From a virus, in the IMG/VR virus record IMGVR_UViG_3300002144_000477, positions 106,894 through 170,893 of that record: a stretch of DNA of 64,000 bases; one strand, written 5' to 3'. Of the stretch, positions 57,545 to 64,000 are shown piece by piece (the stretch's first letter is position 1; every line of letters starts with the position of its first letter). The position numbers and the translations under genes were made by a program. The notes beneath the pieces were generated by a model. It had not been told where the DNA came from. It ran no database searches and was given only the letters and a program-made list of their open reading frames with translations.

Positions 57545-58346
57545 TTTCCTTTTTAGGTAACTTCATTTTTAATGTATCTAACAATGCAGGTGGAACGTCT
57601 TGATTTCCTGCATATCCTGACACGTCGCCTTGCGGTTGTGCAAACGCTGGCATCTTAGATAAATCGCCGGTAAATTCGAAGTGCCCGAGATGATTTAACA
57701 ATACTCCGCCGTGTGCCCATATTTCACCGCCTAGCTTTTTCCATCTCTTACAGAATGCCCAGTCTTCACTTAAGTATCTGCCAGTGTGATCAATGTACGT
57801 ATCAAAAATAGCATACATGTGTGGTTCAAATTCTTTACCGTAATTTACATCGTCGATGTATTTTGTTTCAGGATACGACTTAATCATACGCTCGTAAACA
57901 TGACGCTTAAACATTAAGAATCCGTTACCGAGAGTCTCTACAGTAAACAATTGCCCTTGAATTTGGGTTTCTTCTGCTAGGTTTAAGTTGTAGTCAATGG
58001 GCAATCCTTTTTTAGGATAAATTCCGCCAATCACATCTTTGTCAGCTACTAGCATTCCAACGATAGCCATTGGCTCAAACCTAATGTCTGCGTCAATGAA
58101 CATGAAATGCGTAGCATCTGGATTTGCCATCATTTTAGCACATAAGTTATTACGGGCTCTGGTTACTAACGACTCATTGGAAATAGTGTCAAACGACCAC
58201 TCTAGTCCAATTGCCTTAGCTACTAGTATAAATTTAAACATACTAGTCATAGTAGCTTCGCTAACCATGCCGCCATAGCAAGGCATAGATATATGAAGAT
58301 GGAACTTTGTAAAGTCCACTCCTTGTTGTTCAGTTTGTTCTGTCAT
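57531..58346 (-). CDS. GT2-like glycosyltransferase
   Basis: A 271-residue GT-A-type protein. FHLHISMPCYGGMVSE opens the fold, ESLVTRARNNLCAKMM is the nucleotide-binding middle, and FMFIDADIRFEPMAI holds a D-x-D (DAD) for metal and donor. KDVIGGIYPKKGLPIDYN and SEDWAFCKRWKKLGGEIW (catalytic-base-like ED) follow. It would glycosylate a virion, DNA or surface component. It partners with the beta-rich protein after it. Confidence 0.8.
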   Translation of the reverse strand: MTEQTEQQGVDFTKFHLHISMPCYGGMVSEATMTSMFKFILVAKAIGLEWSFDTISNESLVTRARNNLCAKMMANPDATHFMFIDADIRFEPMAIVGMLVADKDVIGGIYPKKGLPIDYNLNLAEETQIQGQLFTVETLGNGFLMFKRHVYERMIKSYPETKYIDDVNYGKEFEPHMYAIFDTYIDHTGRYLSEDWAFCKRWKKLGGEIWAHGGVLLNHLGHFEFTGDLSKMPAFAQPQGDVSGYAGNQDVPPALLDTLKMKLPKKENENE

Positions 58347-58352
58347 TTAACT

Positions 58353-58521
58353 TTATGCTTTTTCTGCTTCGACGATGATACCATCGCCTACTAGTTGAGA
58401 TACAACTTCTTCTAAACTTGATACCACATCGTCCGAGATTAGGTCGGACTCGGTTCCGTCGTTTTTAATTAATTTACTTACTTTAATAACGATAATTTGT
58501 TCTTGGACTTTTGCCATCATG
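58353..58521 (-). pseudogene. Small acidic gene with an apparent one-base frameshift
   Basis: ATGATG at 58516-58521 follows AAGGAG and opens MMAKVQE, but then an extra A in the CAAGAAACAAA tract shifts the frame to an early stop (12 codons). One base less gives a 55-residue frame: MAKVQEQIIVIKVSK, then LISDDVVSSLEEVVSQLV and IIVEAEKA, ending at TAA 58353-58355. A late box at 58546 precedes it. The cause may be an indel error, a real pseudogene or programmed slippage. Confidence 0.6.
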
Positions 58522-58545
58522 GACTCCTTGATTTAATATACAAAT

Positions 58546-58553
58546 ATTTATTT
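58546..58553 (-). promoter_or_regulatory. T4-like late promoter box (AATAAATA)
   Basis: AATAAATA on the minus strand, 25 bases before the frameshifted small gene and overlapping the end of the gene upstream. Confidence 0.5.
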
Positions 58554-59276
58554 GCTAACTTCGACCGTGTTTATTTTCAATACTGCGTTTGGTAAAATTA
58601 AATCTAGAAATGTAAGAAAATCTAAATCGTTTGCGTAAAACCATATATTGTATAACCACCGTGTTCGTGTTAACATTTCTTCAACTGTCTTGCTGAGTAA
58701 TACATTATCGCCTTGATTTACCAGCAGTGTGTAAACACTGTTAACTAGCTCGTCGCTTGCTCGTCTATTTTCACGTAGTACAATTTTATAGCGGTACCCG
58801 TTTGATTGCTTTCTTAAGATAGCACCATTGGTAAGTGCAGTTAGATCGTACGAACTATGCGGCGCCATAACTTCCCGGATCGCTTCAGTAAATCCAAGAT
58901 AAGCCAAATCTCGTTTTAAGTCATCTTCGGACCTGGCATAGACCGTTACAAACGGTTCTTCTATTCTGATCTTAATGTTGTCTTTATTATTGCCACCGAG
59001 ATGAGCTTTAAAATGGTCCAATTGAACCGGGTCCATTGTACCAGTTTTGTGAAACGGCACAAACCAACTACCAGCTACACTGTTGTAGTTGCGAGCACTA
59101 GTAATACGCCAGTCCACGTATTCATTAGCAGTCTTCCATCTAGACCCACTGGCTCTTAAGTAGCCACAGCCCGGAACATGATATTTTGCTGAAGCAACAA
59201 ACTCCCCAAACTTAATGGCAGTTGTTGCTTGTAACTTAATCTTTGGATTTAATGTTGTCCAGTATGATGTATCCAT
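58548..59276 (-). CDS. Hypothetical protein, 242 residues
   Basis: No domain recognised. Mixed alpha/beta with KYHVPGCGYLRASGSRWK, IKIRIEEPFVTVYARSEDDLKRDLAYLGF and a C-terminal WLYNIWFYANDLDFLTFLDLILPNAVLKI that is strongly hydrophobic but interrupted. A virion-assembly role is a guess. Its start overlaps the ClpA-like gene end by 41 bases, indicating close coupling. Confidence 0.65.
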   Translation of the reverse strand: MDTSYWTTLNPKIKLQATTAIKFGEFVASAKYHVPGCGYLRASGSRWKTANEYVDWRITSARNYNSVAGSWFVPFHKTGTMDPVQLDHFKAHLGGNNKDNIKIRIEEPFVTVYARSEDDLKRDLAYLGFTEAIREVMAPHSSYDLTALTNGAILRKQSNGYRYKIVLRENRRASDELVNSVYTLLVNQGDNVLLSKTVEEMLTRTRWLYNIWFYANDLDFLTFLDLILPNAVLKINTVEVSK

Positions 59277-61548
59277 CTTCGTCCACAGTTGGTTGTAATA
59301 GGTCCACTTGATGTTGAGTAATATCGAATGTCATTACTCCGTCATTAACGTCAACAATAATTATACTATTTGCAGGAACTGGATCAAATATCAATTTCTT
59401 GGATAGTGGAATTTTAATAAGTTCGTTAATTTTTCGTCCCAGTGGACGAGCACCCATCTTAACGTCGTATCCTACTTCGGCTAAATGATCAACAGCTTGT
59501 TCCGTTAGACGAAGTTTTAAATTCTTCTCACTGAGCAAGTCATTAAGTTCATTGATAAACTTACCAACAATCTTTTTAATGCTCATTTGATCTAATTTGT
59601 TAAACTTACAAATACCGTCTAATCTATTTCTAAATTCCGGTTTAAAGAAGTTCTTAACTGCTTTATCATCTTCACCTGTTTTCTGGAAATCTCGGCCTAG
59701 TCCAATTGCATTTTGATCGCTTGCTGAGGCGCCTAAGTTACTAGTCAGGATAATAATAGCATTACGTGCATCGGCTTTTTTACCGTTGCTACTAGTAACT
59801 GCACCTTCGTCTAATAGCGATAACAATACATTGCTTACATCTGGGTGTGCTTTTTCAATTTCGTCAAACAGTATAATACAGTTAGGATTCTTTTCGATAT
59901 CACTTACTAGTAAGCCGCCACCGAGATTAGCATCGTCGTAGCCTACATATCCTGGGGGCGCACCGATTAACTTAGCTGCCGCATGCTTTTCTTGATACTC
60001 ACTCATGTCGTAGCGCAACATTTTCATACCAGTATGTTCTGAAATTAGTTTTGCAAGTTCGGTCTTACCAGTACCAGTTGGGCCAAGGAACAGGAAGCTA
60101 CCAATTGGTTTGTTAACTGCTTTTAATCCAGCTTTGCTTACGTAAATACTTTCCATTAGCGTATCTACTACTTGATCTTGTCCAAATAGCTTATCTTTAA
60201 TGTGATGTTCTAGCCCAGTGATATTTTCAGTTGGTCCGTCGGCGCCTAATTGCTCAACTGGAATCTTTGTAGCTTTACTTAACGCTTCAACGATATCTTT
60301 TTTAGTTAGTGTCCAATTAACTCGTTTAAGTTTAACCTTAGCGCATGCTGTATCAACAAGATCTAGTGCCTTGTCTGGTAACCGTTTGTCAGCCATATAC
60401 CGCACACTCAAATTAACTGCTGCTTCTAGTGCTGATGGGTCAATGGTGCCGTTGTGGAATTTTTCATAGTACGGTTTAACGCCGTTTAGAATTTTCTTAG
60501 CAACATCAGGCGTTGGCTCTTCTACTGTCAGACGGTAGAAACGACGCATTAATGCACGATCCTTTTCAAATGACTGCGTGTACTCTTCCCAGGTAGTGCT
60601 TGCAATAATTTTAACTTCGCCTTTGCTAATTGCAGGCTTAATCATATTAGCGAAGTCTACGCTAGAGCTTGACCCGGCGCCTGCACCTTTCATTTGATGT
60701 GCTTCATCAATGAATAAAATGCAATTCTTTTTAGATTTAAGCGCTTTAATAATACCTTGCAAGCGCTCTTCGAACTCTCCGCGATACTTTGCCCCAGCGA
60801 GTAGCGAGCCGATGTCTAAATTCCATACAACAAAGTTTTTAAGGTAGTCCGGTACTAATCCGTCTACAATACTTTTTGCAAGGCCTTCGGCGATTGCAGT
60901 TTTGCCAACGCCGGGGTCACCTACTAACAAAATATTACTTTTTGTACGTTTAGCAAGTACTTGGCTAATCTCCTCGATTTCAAATTCTCTGCCAAATACT
61001 GTATCAATTTGATTATCTTCAGCTAGGGCGTTAAGGTTTGTACAATACTGTGCTAGGATTTCGTCTGCCTGCTTACTAGTTCGTATATCTGCGTTAGTTG
61101 TTGCTGGCCACGATTCGTTGTACGCTTGCACTAAATCTCCTCGGTCAATTCCATACTTAAGCATAAAATATACTGCATGGCTATTGTTTTCCTGCGATAA
61201 ACTTAGATACAAATCAATGATCTGAACATGACTTCTATTGCTGAATAGCACCTGTGTAAATGCTCGATTAAACACTCGCTCTAGGGCATGTGTTTTGCGT
61301 GGCACTGAATCTACACCTTCTACTGTATTTTTAATAATAAGGTGTGTTTGTTTTTTAATGTATCCATCAACATCAGCAATCATACCTTCGCTGTCGATGC
61401 CTAGTGATGAGAGAATCTCGTAAAACGGTTTATACGATATAATAGCCTTAAGTAAGTGCTCAAGCGTGACGTACTCGTGCTTGTTGTCTCTGGCACAGTC
61501 CATTGCGCTTTGCACAATGTTTTCAATGTCCGGGTTAGTATGAATCAT
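59236..61548 (-). CDS. clpA: ClpA-like AAA+ unfoldase
   Basis: A 770-residue two-ring AAA+ protein. Clp-N domain at the start; D1 Walker A GDPGVGKTA at 210-218 with Walker B FIDEAH; D2 Walker A GPTGTGKTE at 489-497 with LFDEIEKAHP. No ClpB-type middle coiled coil is present between the rings, which makes it ClpA/ClpC-like. IGL at 615-617, just before KPEFRNRLD, is in the place of the ClpP-docking loop, so it could work with host ClpP. A DnaJ-like protein precedes it. It may unfold host or phage proteins. Confidence 0.93.
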   Translation of the reverse strand: MIHTNPDIENIVQSAMDCARDNKHEYVTLEHLLKAIISYKPFYEILSSLGIDSEGMIADVDGYIKKQTHLIIKNTVEGVDSVPRKTHALERVFNRAFTQVLFSNRSHVQIIDLYLSLSQENNSHAVYFMLKYGIDRGDLVQAYNESWPATTNADIRTSKQADEILAQYCTNLNALAEDNQIDTVFGREFEIEEISQVLAKRTKSNILLVGDPGVGKTAIAEGLAKSIVDGLVPDYLKNFVVWNLDIGSLLAGAKYRGEFEERLQGIIKALKSKKNCILFIDEAHQMKGAGAGSSSSVDFANMIKPAISKGEVKIIASTTWEEYTQSFEKDRALMRRFYRLTVEEPTPDVAKKILNGVKPYYEKFHNGTIDPSALEAAVNLSVRYMADKRLPDKALDLVDTACAKVKLKRVNWTLTKKDIVEALSKATKIPVEQLGADGPTENITGLEHHIKDKLFGQDQVVDTLMESIYVSKAGLKAVNKPIGSFLFLGPTGTGKTELAKLISEHTGMKMLRYDMSEYQEKHAAAKLIGAPPGYVGYDDANLGGGLLVSDIEKNPNCIILFDEIEKAHPDVSNVLLSLLDEGAVTSSNGKKADARNAIIILTSNLGASASDQNAIGLGRDFQKTGEDDKAVKNFFKPEFRNRLDGICKFNKLDQMSIKKIVGKFINELNDLLSEKNLKLRLTEQAVDHLAEVGYDVKMGARPLGRKINELIKIPLSKKLIFDPVPANSIIIVDVNDGVMTFDITQHQVDLLQPTVDEDGYIILDNIKSKD

Positions 61549-61551
61549 TTG

Positions 61552-62526
61552 TTATCCTTCGTTATCTTTAAGTGCTAACGTATTTAAGTAAGCGTCTAAT
61601 CTTTTTCGATGTTTTATCATCCACTCGTCGTTTACTGTTGCAGTTGGATCGAGTAATTCTTTTAGTTGTTTTACTAACTCTGTCTGTGTATCTGTTAAAT
61701 TTTTAGGTACCTTTACAACAATCGTAACATACAAGTGTCCTCTAACATCAGTACCCTGATGATATAGACCTTGGTTAGCTATTCTCATTTTTATGTTTGG
61801 TTGTGTGCCTGGCGGGATAGTAAGTGAAAATAGTTTATTATCTAATCCCCGAATTTCGGTTTCGCCGCCTAGTATAGCATCAAACGGTGATATCTCTACA
61901 ATTGTGTATAAGTCTGTGTTATTATAACTGAAACGCGGATCATCGTCAACTACTATGTTTACATAAAGGTCGCCTCTGGGCAAACTTTTAAACATATCGT
62001 CGCCGAGTCCGGGATATTTTATTCTGGTACCGGTGCTAGCACCTTTTGGTATAGTTACGTATAATGTTTCGCCTAATCCAGTATCAGTTGTTACATTAAT
62101 AGTCTTGCTTTGAAGTACTAGAGTTTCGTGTAGCGGAATGTGCAAGGTAACTCTGACATCTCGATTCCGCTTTTCTTGTTGAGCATGTTGGTTACCGTTG
62201 TGAGAAAATCCACGAGCAGTAAAACTCCTAAACAAGTCACCAATGTCGTCAGGGAAACTGCCGTCGTCTCCGAAATGAAAGCTAGCAGAATTGCCAAATG
62301 GGCTTCTGCTATTACCGGTATTACCAAACGGAGAGCGTCCCCGTTGATCATACTGTTGTCTGGCAGCAGGGTCTTTTAGTGTGTTATACGCTTCTAGTAT
62401 TGTTTTGAATTTTTCTGCATCGCCACCTTTGTCTGGGTGGTGTTTAGCCGCCAGCCGACGAAAAGCTGATTTAATATCAGCTTCCGTTGCAGTAGTTGAA
62501 ATTCCTAGCGTAGTATAATAAGACAT
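61552..62526 (-). CDS. dnaJ: DnaJ-like co-chaperone (class B)
   Basis: A 324-residue J-domain protein. J domain at 1-67 with HPDK at 30-33 (SYYTTLGISTTATEADIKSAF at the start), a Gly/Phe-rich linker (SPFGNTGNSRSPFGNSASFHF), and C-terminal substrate-binding repeats (DVRVTLHIPLHE, then YVTIPKGASTGT). It lacks the CxxCxGxG zinc repeats, so it is CbpA-like. No DnaK is in the window; it would use the host's. The ClpA-like gene follows 3 bases later. Confidence 0.92.
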   Translation of the reverse strand: MSYYTTLGISTTATEADIKSAFRRLAAKHHPDKGGDAEKFKTILEAYNTLKDPAARQQYDQRGRSPFGNTGNSRSPFGNSASFHFGDDGSFPDDIGDLFRSFTARGFSHNGNQHAQQEKRNRDVRVTLHIPLHETLVLQSKTINVTTDTGLGETLYVTIPKGASTGTRIKYPGLGDDMFKSLPRGDLYVNIVVDDDPRFSYNNTDLYTIVEISPFDAILGGETEIRGLDNKLFSLTIPPGTQPNIKMRIANQGLYHQGTDVRGHLYVTIVVKVPKNLTDTQTELVKQLKELLDPTATVNDEWMIKHRKRLDAYLNTLALKDNEG

Positions 62527-62550
62527 TGTACACGTATTTAAACGTGTTGC

Positions 62551-62913
62551 TTACTTGATATCAAATTTAGTTGATTTAGCTGGTTTCGGTGTACTAGTAA
62601 CTTCAGGCTTAACCGGGTCAGGATTATTCATAGCATTTGCATGCTCGACTCTGACTGCCGGGCTTTCTACGCCTTTGCCGCTACTGCTTACACTATTAAC
62701 ATATAAGCCAAACCATGCCGCACCTGCGCCAACTACAACAGATACTAATCCTGCTTGATTCATGTTAGGCTCAGGTAAAGCCATAAACCACTCTACTACA
62801 CGGTAAAGCAAGTAAATGTACATGCTAATAAATGCCCGCGGAAATAGTCTCCAACGGCTAAAGTACTCTGGTGCATACCACCACCAATCGATTTTATTTT
62901 TATGATTATCCAT
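62551..62913 (-). CDS. Probable holin (small membrane protein)
   Basis: A 120-residue protein with two hydrophobic spans (FPRAFISMYIYLLYRVVEWFMA and GLVSVVVGAGAAWFGLYV) between a charged start and a polar tail (NHKNKIDWWWY, STPKPAKSTKFDIK). It lies in the lysis block directly after the spanin genes, with a late box at 62949, so a holin that permeabilises the inner membrane is the best reading. No sequence family match is claimed. Confidence 0.65.
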   Translation of the reverse strand: MDNHKNKIDWWWYAPEYFSRWRLFPRAFISMYIYLLYRVVEWFMALPEPNMNQAGLVSVVVGAGAAWFGLYVNSVSSSGKGVESPAVRVEHANAMNNPDPVKPEVTSTPKPAKSTKFDIK

Positions 62914-62948
62914 AATGTTGCTCCTAGGCTTGATGCTTGTCCTAGTAG

Positions 62949-62956
62949 TATTTATG
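62949..62956 (-). promoter_or_regulatory. T4-like late promoter box (CATAAATA)
   Basis: CATAAATA on the minus strand, 36 bases before the holin-like start; the context CCATAAATACTA matches the 57006 box closely. Confidence 0.65.
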
Positions 62957-62966
62957 GATTGAATGG

Positions 62967-63320
62967 TTATTTTTTAGGAGTGGCTGGCTCGTAGTAGTCT
63001 TTATAGGCTTTAACTACTGCATTCTGCTGTTGGATGTAACGACGTAGGTCAGCAACGGATAAACTTAATGCTTTATAGCCGTCATCAGTTAATGCAAAAA
63101 ATACTGCATCTTTACCCTCTGCTTCGAGTCTCTTCATTTGCTCCTCGAAGTTCTCGCGAGTTATAATGATAAACTCAACTGGGTATCCAGCGGCGGGTCT
63201 TGGTTGTTCAACATTTAGAGGTGGGCGCTCAATGATTTCAGGTTTAGCGACAATGAGTTCTTTAACGCTGGAACAACCAGTTAATACAACTAGCAGGGTC
63301 ATTAATAGAATTTGTTTCAT
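62967..63320 (-). CDS. o-spanin-like lipoprotein (Rz1)
   Basis: A 117-residue lipoprotein: MKQILLMTLLVVLTGC, with lipobox LTGC at 13-16 giving lipidated Cys16, followed by a Pro-rich segment (ERPPLNVEQPRPAAGYP) as in Rz1-type outer-membrane spanins, and a helical end. It would link to the i-spanin upstream to fuse inner and outer membranes at lysis. It shares ATGA with the i-spanin gene. Confidence 0.75.
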   Translation of the reverse strand: MKQILLMTLLVVLTGCSSVKELIVAKPEIIERPPLNVEQPRPAAGYPVEFIIITRENFEEQMKRLEAEGKDAVFFALTDDGYKALSLSVADLRRYIQQQNAVVKAYKDYYEPATPKK

Positions 63321-63838
63321 TTTATAGTACTCCTGATATCAAGAGTTGCTTTATCGTTTGTCGTACCTGAGGTAACACCAGTAAGTTTTCCACCAGGGAC
63401 TAAGTCCGGACATTGACTGTTTGTTTCATCTGGCTTTGGTTGTGCGCCAGTTACCAGTTCGCCGCAACGAATAGCATCTTTTGTTGCTCGATTGATTACT
63501 TTTTCAACCGCCGTAGGACTAGCAACTGCATCTTTGCCAACGTCCCGGGCTTGACCACTGCTAGTTGTATCAAACTTGTTAGATAACGAAACTACATTCT
63601 TTTCTGCTTGAGCAAGTTTTTTGTTTAAATCGCTAGTGATAGTCTGGATACGTTTGATATCTTTTTGCAATTGGACCATTACTACCTGTTGGCTGGTAAC
63701 TACTTCCATTGCTTTAGTAGTATTAGCCTGTGCAAGTTCAAGGTCCGACTTAAGAGTTTGAACATAGAAGTAGCCGCTAACAACAATGCCTGCGGCTCCT
63801 AGTGCTAATCCAATCTTTATTCCGATTCCTGCTAACAT
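63317..63838 (-). CDS. i-spanin-like protein (Rz)
   Basis: A 173-residue protein with an N-terminal membrane anchor (IGIKIGLALGAAGIVVSGYFYV) followed by a long coiled coil (MEVVTSQQVVMVQLQKDI, then DLNKKLAQAEKNVVSL) and a Cys pair in the C-terminal part (RCGELV, QCPDLV). This is the Rz inner-membrane spanin layout. It pairs with the lipoprotein downstream. The endolysin end lies upstream, so lysis genes follow in one transcript. Confidence 0.75.
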   Translation of the reverse strand: MLAGIGIKIGLALGAAGIVVSGYFYVQTLKSDLELAQANTTKAMEVVTSQQVVMVQLQKDIKRIQTITSDLNKKLAQAEKNVVSLSNKFDTTSSGQARDVGKDAVASPTAVEKVINRATKDAIRCGELVTGAQPKPDETNSQCPDLVPGGKLTGVTSGTTNDKATLDIRSTIK

Positions 63839-63842
63839 AGTA

Positions 63843-64000
63843 TTAGCCTAATAACACACCTAAATTACGCACTAAGCGCTCTTTACGATCATCAATTCCA
63901 TGGGTACCACCATTGATACGTTTAGTCATCTTAGTGTTATCGCGATCGTCAGCCATTTCGTTTAGACCGTTCTTAGTCCAGAACCACGCCGCGCTTTCTA
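63843..64000 (-). CDS. Endolysin C-terminus (GH19 chitinase-like), cut by window edge
   Basis: The last 51 residues of a protein reading in from the right edge: AAWFWTKNGLNEMADD, then TKRINGGTHGIDDRKERL, and stop at 63843-63845. The AAWFW...NGLNExAD...INGGxxGxxDR pattern is the C-terminal part of GH19 glycosidase endolysins, which cut peptidoglycan glycan strands. With i-spanin, o-spanin and holin downstream it completes a Gram-negative lysis cassette. The start lies outside the window. Confidence 0.85.
   Translation of the reverse strand, partial: ESAAWFWTKNGLNEMADDRDNTKMTKRINGGTHGIDDRKERLVRNLGVLLG

Noticed and set aside
59236-61548. ClpA-like protein as ClpB disaggregase
   Set aside because: There is no coiled-coil middle domain between the two AAA+ rings.
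1-64000. A bacterial chromosome segment, given peroxiredoxin, MoxR, TRAP-like and SleB genes
   Set aside because: gp43, gp45, RNase H and a GH19-spanin-holin block, very tight packing and late-type promoter boxes fit a phage better.
1-64000. tRNA genes, CRISPR arrays, insertion sequences, integrase
   Set aside because: No cloverleaf, regular spaced repeats, transposase or recombinase motifs were seen on either strand; a tRNAscan run would settle the tRNA point.

Overview
The window is a stretch of a tailed-phage (Caudoviricetes) genome, most likely a T4-like myovirus infecting a Gram-negative, aquatic bacterium. The phage assignment rests on a T4-type replication core: a family B DNA polymerase of 888 residues (46193-48859), a gp45-like sliding clamp (44435-45154), a T4 RNase H/flap-nuclease homologue (25441-26433) and a DsbA-like small DNA-binding protein (49086-49340). 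A lysis block at the right edge adds a GH19 endolysin end, an i-spanin, an o-spanin lipoprotein and a probable holin (62551-64000). The spanin pair and a signal-peptide-bearing outer-membrane beta-barrel protein point to a Gram-negative host. Genes are tightly packed, often with ATGA stop/start overlaps, and no gap exceeds 300 bases. No tRNA, CRISPR array, integrase or insertion sequence was recognised.

Layout. 1-11370: glycan/decoration genes (two SGNH hydrolase-like proteins, a NodU-type carbamoyltransferase, an APS-kinase-like P-loop protein, a HxGH nucleotidyltransferase, a glycosyltransferase, an 872-residue repeat protein, a DegT aminotransferase and a sugar epimerase), ending in ThyA. 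11333-19054: DHFR, several small unknowns, an alpha/beta hydrolase, a MoxR ATPase with its VWA/metallopeptidase-like partner, and small genes under strong sigma70-like promoters. 19246-21619: plus-strand island with a signal-peptide-less TRAP-type solute-binding protein, a Lys/Ala/Pro repeat protein and a second glycosyltransferase. 21590-33345: mainly metabolic and unknown genes, including a ParB/DUF262-like protein, SleB-type hydrolase, flap nuclease, QueE, QueD, phosphoribosyltransferase, radical SAM protein and peroxiredoxin. 33525-45154: beta-barrel protein, FolE, GalE-like epimerase, glycosyltransferase, second T-fold protein, DpdA/TGT-like enzyme, sulfotransferase, second radical SAM protein and clamp. 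45212-53313: methyltransferase, polymerase and a duplicated two-gene PP-loop cassette. 53415-64000: probable late genes, with a ClpA-like unfoldase, a DnaJ-like co-chaperone and lysis.

How the parts fit. FolE, QueD and QueE give the first three steps from GTP to 7-carboxy-7-deazaguanine, and the DpdA/TGT-like protein is the enzyme type that inserts 7-deazaguanines into DNA, so the genome probably carries modified guanine. QueC is not seen here. Two promoter classes are visible. About sixteen sigma70-like promoters (TTGACA-like, nearly always 17 bp, then TATAAT-like) sit before metabolic and replication genes. Six NATAAATA boxes, resembling T4-type late promoters, sit 25-80 bases before the TRAP-like protein, the beta-barrel protein and several right-hand genes. 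Several genes show unusual features that deserve checking: the duplicated PP-loop/partner cassette, the QueE-like protein with a displaced third cluster cysteine, a small frameshifted gene, divergent genes sharing one CATG as both start codons, and a promoter whose -35 box lies in a terminator loop. All functions are read from sequence motifs by eye; no database search was run.
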